64,000 nt of DNA from JAEUTH01 sp044230205 (GTDB taxonomy: Bacteria > Bacteroidota > Bacteroidia > AKYH767-A > OLB10), in NCBI GenBank assembly GCA_044230205.1, contig JBGARN010000006.1, forward strand, positions 1 through 64,000. The letters run 5' to 3'. The notes under the pieces were generated by a model. The model worked only from the letters and a program-made list of their open reading frames with translations. It was not told where the DNA came from and did no database searches. This document shows, piece by piece, positions 55,339 through 63,806 of the stretch; the stretch's first letter is position 1; each line of letters starts with the position of its first letter. The position numbers were made by a program, and so were the translations under genes.

Positions 55339-56048
55339 AAACGCTGACAGCTGGTAATGTTACGAAGTATTGAAGTAAGGCATAAGGGTTTAACGGGTTT
55401 AATGATATGGGGTTGAACCTTTTTACCGGTTATTGATTTTAGTTCTGTATAAAAATCTTTAGCGGTTACAATAAGGTAGTTTAATGCTTGAACACTTTTA
55501 TCGAAAACGATTTGAATGTAATTTACTTAGTGGTTTTACTAAGTATATACTTCGTTAGCGATATCCGTTTACATTAAACCAAATGAAGCACTGAATAGTT
55601 TACAAATGAATGGTTATACTCTTTAATGGTTTTATTAACTCCTCAAAGGTAGTAAAAGAAATTATGAACCTGCAACTACTTGTTATCCAAAAAAATAATT
55701 GCAGCCACATGAGCTGCTTTTCTGATTATAAATGATGTTGTTCACTTGCTTGTGATGTCTTATCCTAAGCATTTTTAATGCTGACTAGGCACCTGATGAG
55801 GAAAAACCCTGATAACTAAAATTCAGGGAAAGCCCTCTTGATTTCAACAGCACTGCTTACCTTCTTTACAATACATTTTTTAATTATCCATTGCACAATT
55901 GTTCTTTGAAAAACATCCATACCTAATAAACCGGGAAGTAATTAATTGTATTGGCAGCAGCCTTAATGCAAATTAATAATGTAGTTGAAAGATAAGCTTG
56001 TGATATAAAGCTGTTTTGCTAAAAAAACACACGGTAAGCATGTGCTCA

Positions 56049-56482
56049 GGGGCGGTTTTCTTTAGCAAATGCCTGCTGAGAAAATTCTAAGGGGCGGTTT
56101 TCTTTAGCAAATGCCCGCTGAGAAAATTCTAAGGGGCTGTTTTCTTTAGCAAATGCCCGCTGAGAAAATTCTAAGGGGCTGTTTTCTTTAGCAAATGCCC
56201 GCTGAGAAAATTCTAAGGGGCTGTTTTCTTTAGCAAATGCCTGCTGAGAAAATTCTAAGGGGCTGTTTTCTTTAGCAAATGCCTGCTGAGAAAATTCTAA
56301 GGGGCTGTTTTCTTTTTGTAAATGCCTGCTGAGAAAATTCTAAGGGGCTGTTTTCTTTAGCAAATGCCTGCTGAGAAAATTCTAAGGGGCGGTTTTCTTT
56401 AGCAAATGCCCGCTGAGAAAATTCTAAGGGGCTGTTTTCTTTAGCAAATGCCCGCTGAGAAAATTCTAAGGGAAGGTTTTCC
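56049..56482 (+). repeat. Tandem array of ten 42-bp hairpin units plus a partial unit
   Basis: Ten head-to-tail units start at 56049, 56091, 56133, 56175, 56217, 56259, 56301 (43 bp), 56344, 56386 and 56428; a degenerate partial unit (56470-56482) closes the array. Each begins GGGGC(G/T)G and contains TTTTC-T-TTAGCA, a loop AATGCC, and (T/C)GCTGA-GAAAA, so each can fold into an 11-bp stem with one bulge. Only two positions vary, and unit 7 has a TTTGT variant in place of TAGC. All forward frames have stops in each unit; one reverse frame is open in standard units but broken by the 43-bp unit. A 9-bp inverted repeat (56029-56037 and 56497-56505) brackets the array. Confidence 0.85.
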
Positions 56483-56616
56483 CGGGTATGTTCACTTTAC
56501 CGTGTTAAAAGGATTAAGTACTAACTATCAATAAAAAGCAGTTCACATTAATATTAACCCAGTGCATGTTTGAAAAAAACCAAAAAACATACACACTAAA
56601 AAAACCTTAAAAAATT

Positions 56617-57549
56617 ATGGCATCAGAAACCAGGCAATTGCCTAATGCAGCAACATCGCGCTTAAGCGCATTAAACACAGCGCTTGCTAAAAACAACGCA
56701 CTTGGCGCAGCAAGTTTTTTAACAACAACTACTAAAGGCAGGCTAACAGCCATAGCGGCCACCTACCAGGCCCGTTATGATCTTATTGCAGTTAAGAAAC
56801 ATGATTTAGCAGTGCTTACCGTAGTTAAAAACAATTATGCACAGGTGAGCCGGCAGTTAAATTCGCATTTTATACAGGTGTTTAACCTGGGTGTAGAGCG
56901 GGGAGTATTTGCAAAAGAAGACCGTGCTTATTACCAGTTAGACATTAATTCGTCCAGCTTGCCCGATATGTCCAGCGAAGCGCTGCTAAAGCAGGTGGGT
57001 AATAACCTTATAACAGGCGATGCGGCACGTATTGCAGGTGGGGGAAGCCCTATGGCAATGCCCGATATTGCTGAGGTAACCACAGCATATACTAATTTTG
57101 ATGGTTCGCTGATGCCGCAAAGTGCTGCTGCAGAAGCTTATGATACTGCACTGGAAAACTTAGCAGCATCAAACACCGAGGCCGATGCCGTAATTAAAAA
57201 AGTGTGGGATGAAGTGGAAACGTATTATAACGAAGAGGAGCCATCCAGCCAGCGTGAAAATGCGCGCGAGTGGGGAGTGCTATATGTAACCAAAGGCAGC
57301 TATAAAATTATCAGCGGTACGGTGACGGATAGTGTTACCAATTTACCCATTGCCAATGCATCGGTATTTTTAGAAAATGGCAACATCAGCGTTACCTCGG
57401 CAGCTGATGGCAGCTTCGAAATCAATACCACGCTAATGGGCGAACAAACCCTGATGGCCACCAGCGATTTACACGAAAACTACAGTGCAGTTATCAGCCT
57501 GGTGGAAAATGAAAACCTGGAGCATGATATTGTAATGATTCCTGTTTAG
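56617..57549 (+). CDS. Unknown protein with C-terminal carboxypeptidase-regulatory-like domain, 310 aa
   Basis: The first 225 residues are mainly helical and Ala-rich (TRQLPNAATSRLSALNTALAKN, GRLTAIAATYQARYDLIAVK) and match no family I know. Residues about 228-310 form a carboxypeptidase-regulatory-like beta-sandwich (IISGTVTDSVTNLPIANASVFLENGNISVTSAADGSFEI), a fold normally found outside the cytoplasm. However, no signal peptide is seen: the protein starts MASETRQLPN. It follows the 42-bp repeat array by 134 bp and is flanked downstream by a bidirectional terminator. Export route and function are unknown. Confidence 0.8.
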   Translation: MASETRQLPNAATSRLSALNTALAKNNALGAASFLTTTTKGRLTAIAATYQARYDLIAVKKHDLAVLTVVKNNYAQVSRQLNSHFIQVFNLGVERGVFAKEDRAYYQLDINSSSLPDMSSEALLKQVGNNLITGDAARIAGGGSPMAMPDIAEVTTAYTNFDGSLMPQSAAAEAYDTALENLAASNTEADAVIKKVWDEVETYYNEEEPSSQRENAREWGVLYVTKGSYKIISGTVTDSVTNLPIANASVFLENGNISVTSAADGSFEINTTLMGEQTLMATSDLHENYSAVISLVENENLEHDIVMIPV

Positions 57550-57586
57550 ACGTTCAGGCGATAATAACTGCAAAAGTAAACTGAAC

Positions 57587-57612
57587 AAAAAAGCCCGATT
57601 ACGGGCTTTTTT
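57587..57612. terminator. Bidirectional terminator after the 310-aa gene
   Basis: Perfect 11-bp arms AAAAAAGCCCG and CGGGCTTTTTT with a 4-nt loop, 38 bp after the stop. It can serve both this gene and guaB on the other strand. Confidence 0.9.
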
Positions 57613-57690
57613 ATTTTTAATTAAGTGCATAGCGCTTCAATGCTAAAAAGTAAACAGGCGCTGCTACAATAATCATTAAACATGAAAAAA

Positions 57691-59160
57691 CTATCGCTTG
57701 TAGTTAGGTGCTTCCTTGGTTATTTGCACCGAATGCGGATGGCTTTCATTTATTCCGGCTTGTGTGATACGAATAAACTTTGCCTGCTGTAATGTTTTAA
57801 TATCTTTTGAACCGGTATAACCCATGCTTGCACGAAGGCCACCTTTAAGCTGGTACATTTCTTCAGCTAAAGTTCCCTTGTAAGGCACACGCCCCACAAT
57901 ACCTTCGGGCACCAGCTTTTTAATATCATCTTCCACATCCTGGAAATAGCGGTCCTTGCTTCCTTCGCGCATAGCCTCTATGGAACCCATGCCGCGATAG
58001 GTTTTAAATTTACGACCTTCGAAAATTATAGTCTCACCCGGGCTCTCTTCCACCCCGGCAAATATGCTGCCCATCATAACACTGTGCGCACCTGCAGCAA
58101 TAGCTTTTGCCACATCGCCACTGTAACGGATACCACCATCGGCAATCATAGGCACCCCGGTGTTTTTCAGCGCCTGAGCCACACTGTGCACAGCATATAA
58201 CTGCGGTACGCCAACTCCGGCCACAATGCGCGTGGTGCAAATGGCACCGGGCCCTATGCCTACTTTAACAGCATCTGCACCGGCTTTGGCCAGTGCCAAA
58301 GCTGCCTCGCCTGTTCCCACATTACCCACAATAATATCAAGCTGCGGATACGCTTTTTTTACTCTTTTTAATGCATCAATAACTCCTTTGGTATGGCCAT
58401 GCGCAGTGTCAATGGTAATGGCATCTACACCTACCTTAACCAAAGCTTCAACACGATGTAACATATCTGCGGTAATGCCAACAGCAGCAGCCACGCGCAG
58501 CCTGCCAAATGAATCTTTACAGGAATCAGGCCGCGATTTAAATTTGAGAATGTCCTTATAGGTAATTAAGCCGATCAGCTTCTTGTTCTTATCAACAACG
58601 GGCAGTTTCTCAATTTTATATTTCATCAAAATAACTTCAGCCTTCTGAAGACTTGTGGTGCCGGTAACCGTAACGAGATTTTCAGAAGTCATTACTTCAC
58701 TCACATTGCGTTTCATATCGCGTTCAAAACGCAAATCGCGGTTGGTTAAAATTCCAACAAGTATGCCTGCATCATTTACTATGGGTATGCCCCCGATTTT
58801 ATTTTCACGCATAATGTCTAGCGCCTGCCCTATGGTTGCATCTTTATGCAGTGTAATCGGATCCTGAATCATACCACTTTCGCTGCGTTTTACCTTACGT
58901 ACTTCAGCCGCCTGCGCTTCTATGCTCATGTTTTTATGCAACACACCAATGCCGCCTTCCTGTGCCATAGCAATAGCCAAAGCGCTTTCAGTTACCGTGT
59001 CCATAGCAGCACTTACAAAAGGTGCATTAATCCTGATATTGCGTGTAAACATGCTCGAAATATCCACTTCACGAGGCAATACCTCTGAATAGGATGGCAT
59101 TAAAAGCACATCATCATAGGTTAAGCCTTCACCAATAAATTTTGTCGATTGTTTTGCCAT
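57691..59160 (-). CDS. guaB: Inosine-5'-monophosphate dehydrogenase
   Basis: Oxidises IMP to XMP with NAD, the first committed step to GMP. The 489-aa protein has the start EGLTYDDVLLMPSYSEVLP, tandem CBS domains inserted at about 97-205, the catalytic loop with C308 in GIGPGAICTTRIVAGVGVPQ, and DGGIRYSGDVAKAIAAGAHSVMMGS near the C terminus followed by the YRGMGSIEAM flap. Standard length. On the minus strand a TACTTTTG box lies 33 bp upstream of its start. Confidence 0.97.
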   Translation of the reverse strand: MAKQSTKFIGEGLTYDDVLLMPSYSEVLPREVDISSMFTRNIRINAPFVSAAMDTVTESALAIAMAQEGGIGVLHKNMSIEAQAAEVRKVKRSESGMIQDPITLHKDATIGQALDIMRENKIGGIPIVNDAGILVGILTNRDLRFERDMKRNVSEVMTSENLVTVTGTTSLQKAEVILMKYKIEKLPVVDKNKKLIGLITYKDILKFKSRPDSCKDSFGRLRVAAAVGITADMLHRVEALVKVGVDAITIDTAHGHTKGVIDALKRVKKAYPQLDIIVGNVGTGEAALALAKAGADAVKVGIGPGAICTTRIVAGVGVPQLYAVHSVAQALKNTGVPMIADGGIRYSGDVAKAIAAGAHSVMMGSIFAGVEESPGETIIFEGRKFKTYRGMGSIEAMREGSKDRYFQDVEDDIKKLVPEGIVGRVPYKGTLAEEMYQLKGGLRASMGYTGSKDIKTLQQAKFIRITQAGINESHPHSVQITKEAPNYKR

Positions 59161-59192
59161 AAGTGTAACGGGTGTAAAAAACTTTTGGCGGA

Positions 59193-59200
59193 CAAAAGTA
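59193..59200 (-). promoter_or_regulatory. Candidate -7 box for guaB
   Basis: On the minus strand this reads TACTTTTG, a perfect TAnnTTTG match, 33 bp before the start. No clear -33 element was found. Confidence 0.4.
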
Positions 59201-59362
59201 TTATTTAATTAAAACTGCTGATAATAAATTAATGATGTATTGATTTTTGAATGATAATGCAGCATGCAGCATAAATTTTAGCGAAAACAAATTACAACCA
59301 TTGTGCTATACCCGGCTGCATAGCATCCAAATCCAATCTTTAAATCAATTATAATTGCAGGC

Positions 59363-59986
59363 ATGAAACACCTGATGCGACTAATTGAAGCCGGAGAAAG
59401 TGAGGTATTGGATTTTAAAAAAGAAATTACCAGTGCTTCAAAAATTGCGAAATCCATGGTGGCTTTTGCCAATCATAAAGGCGGACGGCTTTTAATAGGT
59501 GTGCGTGATGATAAAACCATTACAGGCATAAAAAGCGAAGAGGAAAAATACATGCTTGATCTTGCTGCTAATTTTTATTGTAAACCCCCGGTGCCGTTTA
59601 TGATTAAAGAATGGGTTATTAATGAGAAAATTGTTTTGGAGGCATTAATACCTGAGGGCAAAGACAAACCTTACTATGCAAAAGCAGAAGATAACAAATG
59701 GTGGGTTTATATTCGTGTAGGCGATGAATCGCTGCTGGCAAGCAAAATTACGGTTGATGTACTAAAGCGCAATTCCGAAAATTCAGCTACCATTATTAAA
59801 TATGGAAGTAAGGAGCAGGCCTTGTTTGATTACTTAAAACAGCATAAGCGAATAACACTTAACGAATACTGTAAGTTGATTAATGTATCGCGATGGCGGG
59901 CTTCTAAAATTCTTGTAAACCTTATAAGCATAGGTGTAATTCGTGAACATACTTTTGAACAAAAACCATTTTATACACACAGCTAA
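59363..59986 (+). CDS. AlbA_2/Schlafen-type DNA-binding-domain protein, 207 aa
   Basis: The N-terminal domain (about residues 1-125) fits the AlbA_2 (Schlafen-like) family: ESEVLDFKKEITSASKIAKSMVAFANHKGGRLLIGVRDDKTITGI and YFRIGDESLLAS-like WVYIRVGDESLLASK. The last 65 residues look like a winged-helix (KEQALFDYLKQHKRITLNEYCKLINVSRWRASKILVNLISIG). The combination suggests a DNA-binding regulator or nucleic-acid-associated protein. It lacks the ATP-dependent C-terminal domain of larger family members. It is a single gene followed by a strong terminator. Confidence 0.85.
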   Translation: MKHLMRLIEAGESEVLDFKKEITSASKIAKSMVAFANHKGGRLLIGVRDDKTITGIKSEEEKYMLDLAANFYCKPPVPFMIKEWVINEKIVLEALIPEGKDKPYYAKAEDNKWWVYIRVGDESLLASKITVDVLKRNSENSATIIKYGSKEQALFDYLKQHKRITLNEYCKLINVSRWRASKILVNLISIGVIREHTFEQKPFYTHS

Positions 59987-59991
59987 AAAAA

Positions 59992-60012
59992 CCCCGGCAA
60001 TAGTTGCCGGGG
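59992..60012. terminator. Bidirectional terminator between AlbA_2 and T9SS genes
   Basis: Perfect 9-bp GC-rich arms CCCCGGCAA and TTGCCGGGG with a 3-nt loop, preceded by seven A residues and followed by TTTGGGTTT. It lies 6 bp after the plus-strand stop and 34 bp beyond the stop of the minus-strand T9SS gene. Confidence 0.85.
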
Positions 60013-60045
60013 TTTGGGTTTAAAATTAATCCCCCATAGAAAAAT

Positions 60046-61602
60046 TCAAACCTTAATCATCTTCTGCCTGCTTACAGCATTGGCAGTTGTAACTACTACC
60101 GTATATACACCAGGCATTAAACGGTCAGCATTATCAGTAATAGTGTTTATTCCTTTTTCGAGTTGATGTGTAGATGACGCACATACAGCGCCCTGGCAGT
60201 TGATATATTCCACTTTGGCTGTGCTTGCACAGTTGGTATTAATAAGCAGTTTGGCATTAGTTTTTACAGGGTTATTAATGCACAGGGTAACCTGCTCGCT
60301 GGAAGTGGTTACGGTAATCACTTTTGAATAGCTGAAGTCACCATTAATATCCACTTGCTTTATCCGGTAGTAGTAAGGTCCATTACCGGGCAATATATCC
60401 TTAGTAGTATAAGTTGTTACCTGCGTTGAATATCCCTTAGCTTTAATTTTAGCTACCGGTTCAAACATGATATGGTCAGCACTTCTTTCCACCAAAAAGA
60501 AATCGTTATTAAGTTCAGTAGCTGTTGCAAAACTTAGTGTTGCCGTATTGTTTTTGGCTGCTGCTTCAAAACTCAGAAACTCAACCGGCAATGGAGTACC
60601 GCATCCGATAGTACCGTTAGGCACATACTGAAACGGATAATGCTGAGTATAAGAACAAGATAATTGCTCCCACATATACTCAAGTATATAGGGTTGGTTA
60701 CAGGCAACATTGTTTTGCAGGTTTCCTAAATCTCCATAGCTAACCAGGTTACAGTACTGATCATATAAGCGATAAAAAAACCATGCAACATTACCTCCTC
60801 CACCACATGTAGAGCTGATTATATCCTGAAAACTCAGCACATTTGAATTTACAGGTGCAGTGGTAAATGAATAAAATGAATTATTAACCTTGTTGGTTTG
60901 CGTAGTGAGCGGATAAGCTGAACAGTTAGATGTTACCTGTTGAGTGGTTGGCGTAGCAGTAAAGTAACATCCGTTATACGCAGTTGAACAGGAATTATCA
61001 GGCCCGGGATTGGAAATGGTACCGCTGTAGGAATTGGCGGCACGTATGGTAAATGTTCCCTCCTGTCCGCAAGGGCCGCCTGCATCATAAGTTACTTGTA
61101 TGGCATAAGCTTTACCAATAGCTCCGCTTATACTAAATACAGTTACACCGGGACCATTGGCTGCCGATTGACAATTAATCATTGTAGCTTTTGTACCTGG
61201 CAAGCCTGCTGCAGGCCAGATAACTGAACCAACATAACAGTTAGAGCCTGCTGCATCAATTATGATATAGGTAGTAGTTGCTGTTGAAGTAACCGTATAC
61301 CATACCGACTGGTTAGCGGTATTGTTACATCCTTTTGATTCACCTGCCTGGATAGTTCCGCAGGTTCGTCCGCTAATTGCAGCTGCACCTACCGTTAAAT
61401 TGATGGCTGATGAATAATTGTTGTTTGACGCATTACTGCAGGCATTGGTAGTTACTGTGGTATCGTACTTGTCAAAAGGCTGAGCGATCATTTGGTCAAT
61501 TGAAACCGGCATTTCCTTTTTGACGTTCCATTCTTGTGCGAATAGTGCAACTGGTAAAAACAATGCAGCGCTCATAACGAGCAGCATAAATGACTTAAAC
61601 AT
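60046..61602 (-). CDS. Secreted protein with T9SS type A sorting domain, 518 aa
   Basis: Signal peptide (MLLVMSAALFLPVALFAQ). The mature part has a Cys-containing beta-sandwich at about 50-190 (SSAINLTVGAAAISGRTCGTIQAGESKGCNNTANQSVWYTVTS...), related to the modules in the 1475-aa protein. A second region (about 190-330) is less clear. A type III-like linker VEFLSFEAAAKNNTATLSFATATELNNDFFLVERSAD precedes the T9SS domain. The extreme C terminus (GVYTVVVTTANAVSRQKMIKV) is the sorting signal. Function unknown. Confidence 0.85.
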   Translation of the reverse strand: MFKSFMLLVMSAALFLPVALFAQEWNVKKEMPVSIDQMIAQPFDKYDTTVTTNACSNASNNNYSSAINLTVGAAAISGRTCGTIQAGESKGCNNTANQSVWYTVTSTATTTYIIIDAAGSNCYVGSVIWPAAGLPGTKATMINCQSAANGPGVTVFSISGAIGKAYAIQVTYDAGGPCGQEGTFTIRAANSYSGTISNPGPDNSCSTAYNGCYFTATPTTQQVTSNCSAYPLTTQTNKVNNSFYSFTTAPVNSNVLSFQDIISSTCGGGGNVAWFFYRLYDQYCNLVSYGDLGNLQNNVACNQPYILEYMWEQLSCSYTQHYPFQYVPNGTIGCGTPLPVEFLSFEAAAKNNTATLSFATATELNNDFFLVERSADHIMFEPVAKIKAKGYSTQVTTYTTKDILPGNGPYYYRIKQVDINGDFSYSKVITVTTSSEQVTLCINNPVKTNAKLLINTNCASTAKVEYINCQGAVCASSTHQLEKGINTITDNADRLMPGVYTVVVTTANAVSRQKMIKV

Positions 61603-62018
61603 TTTGGTATGGGGTAAAGGATTAGAAAAAAATCGTTTAGATAAAAAGTGAAAATAAAATCTGATGATGAGGGATAAGAAAAATTACAAGGGGTAATAAT
61701 ATCATGATGATATATACCAAATGTAATTCAGCAAGACATCAGATTTTGATAGTGTGGTTTCTGAATTGTAATTCATGGTGCATAATATTATTTTATGGGT
61801 AAAAAATATTACTACTATTATTATTCAATAAAATTTCAGTTTAATGTGTAATGGATTTATAACCTTTTAATGTATTTAATACCCGAAGTAGAATTTAATT
61901 TCAAATAGATTTTTGAAATGCAGCAAGAACACTAAAAATTCATCTTAACTGATAATAACATATTCCCATCCCATCTGCATTTCCTAATTCACTCAATTGC
62001 ATTAATTTCGCGCCCCCA
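61603..62018. other. 416-bp divergent gap upstream of lepA
   Basis: AT-rich, no gene recognised. It contains a 7-bp inverted repeat, ATATCAT-G-ATGATAT (61699-61713), and the lepA promoter candidate at its end. Confidence 0.4.
61980..62010 (+). promoter_or_regulatory. Candidate promoter for lepA
   Basis: TTTC (61980-61983) and TAATTTCG (62003-62010) are separated by 19 bp, one mismatch each from the TTTG/TAnnTTTG pattern. The -7 box lies only 8 bp before the ATG, implying a very short leader. Confidence 0.35.
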
Positions 62019-63806
62019 ATGGAAAATATTCGTAATTTTTGCATAATAGCACATATCGATCATGGCAAGAGCACCCTGGCTGACCGATTATTACAGCTAA
62101 CCAAAACAGTAAGTGAACGACAGGCGCAGGATCAGGTGCTTGATGATATGGATATTGAGCGTGAGAGAGGTATCACTATAAAAAGCCATGCCATTCAAAT
62201 GGATTATGAACTGGAAGGCAAAAAATATGTTCTTAACCTGATTGATACACCCGGTCACGTTGATTTTAGTTATGAAGTAAGCCGGAGTATTGCAGCTTGC
62301 GAAGGTGCACTGCTAATTGTTGATGCAGCGCAAGGCATCCAGGCGCAAACAATAAGTAATCTGTACCTGGCACTGGAGAATGACCTTGAAATTATTCCTA
62401 TCTTAAATAAAATTGACCTTGAGAGTGCAAATCCTGAAGAGGTAAAGGATCAAATTGTAGACCTGCTTGGATGCAGGCGCGAAGAAATATTAGCCGCTTC
62501 AGGTAAAACAGGATTGGGCGTTGAATCAATTCTTGAAGCTATTGTAAAGCGGGTACCTCCACCAAAAGGTAATCCTGATGCGCCTTTAAAAGCACTTATT
62601 TTCGATTCGGTATTCAATAGCTTTCGCGGCATTATTGCCTACTTTAAAGTGGTGGATGGCGAAATCAGAAAAAATGACAGGGTAAAATTTGTAAATACCG
62701 GTAAGGAATATATTGCTGAAGAAGTGGGTATTCTGCGGCTTGAGAAAGAACAACGACCTGTAGTTAAAGCAGGAGATGTAGGGTATATCATTAGCGGTAT
62801 CAAAGAGGCAAAAGATGTAAAGGTGGGAGATACAATTACCCGAATTGACCGCCCTTGCGATGAAGCAATAGAAGGATTTGAAGATGTAAAGCCAATGGTA
62901 TTTGCCGGGATTTATCCTGTAGATACTGATGATTACGAAGAATTGCGCTATAGCATGGAAAAACTTCAGCTTAATGATGCATCGCTGGTTTTTGAACCTG
63001 AGAGTTCTGCAGCTTTAGGCTTTGGTTTCAGATGCGGTTTTTTGGGCATGCTGCATATGGAGATTATTCAGGAAAGGCTGGAGCGGGAATTTAATATGAC
63101 GGTTATTACAACTGTCCCCAACGTATCCTATCATGCCTATTTAACCAATGGTGATGATTTTGCTGTAAATAATCCATCCGATTTTCCTGATCCTGCCCGA
63201 CTGGAACGAATTGAAGAGCCTTATATTAAAGCAACTATCATAACAAAATCCGAATTTACAGGTGCTATAATGACCCTTTGTATCGGTAAACGTGGGCAGA
63301 TTGTAAATCAGAGCTACCTAACAACCAGCCGCGTTGAGCTGATATTTCATATGCCGCTATCAGAAATTGTTTTTGATTTTTATGATAAGCTCAAATCCAT
63401 TTCAAAAGGTTATGCATCCTTTGATTACCATCCTATAGGCTATCAGAAAAGCGATTTAGTGAAGCTTGATATAAGAATGAATGGCGAACCGGTAGATGCA
63501 TTAAGCGCATTAATTCACAGGGACCATGCCTATGATTTCGGCCGTAAAATTTGTGAAAAATTAAAAGAGTTGATGACCCGTCAGCAATTTGAGATAATAA
63601 TACAGGCTTCAATTGGCGCTAAAATAATTGCCCGCGAAACCGTTAAAGCACTTCGTAAAGACGTAACAGCAAAATGTTATGGCGGTGATATCAGCCGTAA
63701 GCGTAAACTTCTTGAAAAACAAAAAGAAGGTAAAAAACGCATGCGCCAGGTAGGTAATGTAGAAATTCCCCAGGAAGCATTTATGGCTGTATTAAAACTG
63801 GATTAA
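62019..63806 (+). CDS. lepA: Elongation factor 4 (LepA), ribosome back-translocase GTPase
   Basis: A 595-aa translational GTPase that acts on the ribosome during elongation or initiation stress. G-motifs are visible: G1 AHIDHGKST (residues 11-19), G3 DTPGHVDF, G4 NKIDLE. LepA-specific features are the RERGITIKSHAIQM segment, PVDTDDYEELRYSMEKLQLNDASL, FGFRCGFLGMLHMEI and the basic C-terminal domain with CYGGDISRKRKLLEKQKEGKKRMRQVGNVEIPQEAFMAVL. Length matches the family (about 600 aa). No lepB lies within the window downstream. Confidence 0.97.
   Translation: MENIRNFCIIAHIDHGKSTLADRLLQLTKTVSERQAQDQVLDDMDIERERGITIKSHAIQMDYELEGKKYVLNLIDTPGHVDFSYEVSRSIAACEGALLIVDAAQGIQAQTISNLYLALENDLEIIPILNKIDLESANPEEVKDQIVDLLGCRREEILAASGKTGLGVESILEAIVKRVPPPKGNPDAPLKALIFDSVFNSFRGIIAYFKVVDGEIRKNDRVKFVNTGKEYIAEEVGILRLEKEQRPVVKAGDVGYIISGIKEAKDVKVGDTITRIDRPCDEAIEGFEDVKPMVFAGIYPVDTDDYEELRYSMEKLQLNDASLVFEPESSAALGFGFRCGFLGMLHMEIIQERLEREFNMTVITTVPNVSYHAYLTNGDDFAVNNPSDFPDPARLERIEEPYIKATIITKSEFTGAIMTLCIGKRGQIVNQSYLTTSRVELIFHMPLSEIVFDFYDKLKSISKGYASFDYHPIGYQKSDLVKLDIRMNGEPVDALSALIHRDHAYDFGRKICEKLKELMTRQQFEIIIQASIGAKIIARETVKALRKDVTAKCYGGDISRKRKLLEKQKEGKKRMRQVGNVEIPQEAFMAVLKLD

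Larger units (their letters stand above)
55143..56616. other. 1.47-kb intergenic region rich in inverted repeats
   Basis: No convincing gene on either strand. Beside the 42-bp array it has small hairpins: ACCGATA/TATCGGT (55211-55232), TACTTAGT/ACTAAGTA (55524-55545), GCAGC/GCTGC then TTTT (55701-55721), AGCATT/AATGCT (55768-55782) and CCCTGA/TCAGGG (55807-55828). The proximal end presumably holds the promoter of the 443-aa T9SS gene, and the distal end the leader of the 310-aa gene. A structured RNA is possible but not shown. Confidence 0.5.

Noticed and set aside
56049..56469. Coding repeat on the minus strand (LEFSQ(Q/R)AFAKEN(R/S)P per unit)
   Set aside because: No start codon, frame broken by the 43-bp seventh unit; kept only as a remark in the array entry.
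56049..56482. CRISPR array
   Set aside because: Units are contiguous 42-bp repeats without unique spacers, and no cas gene is present.
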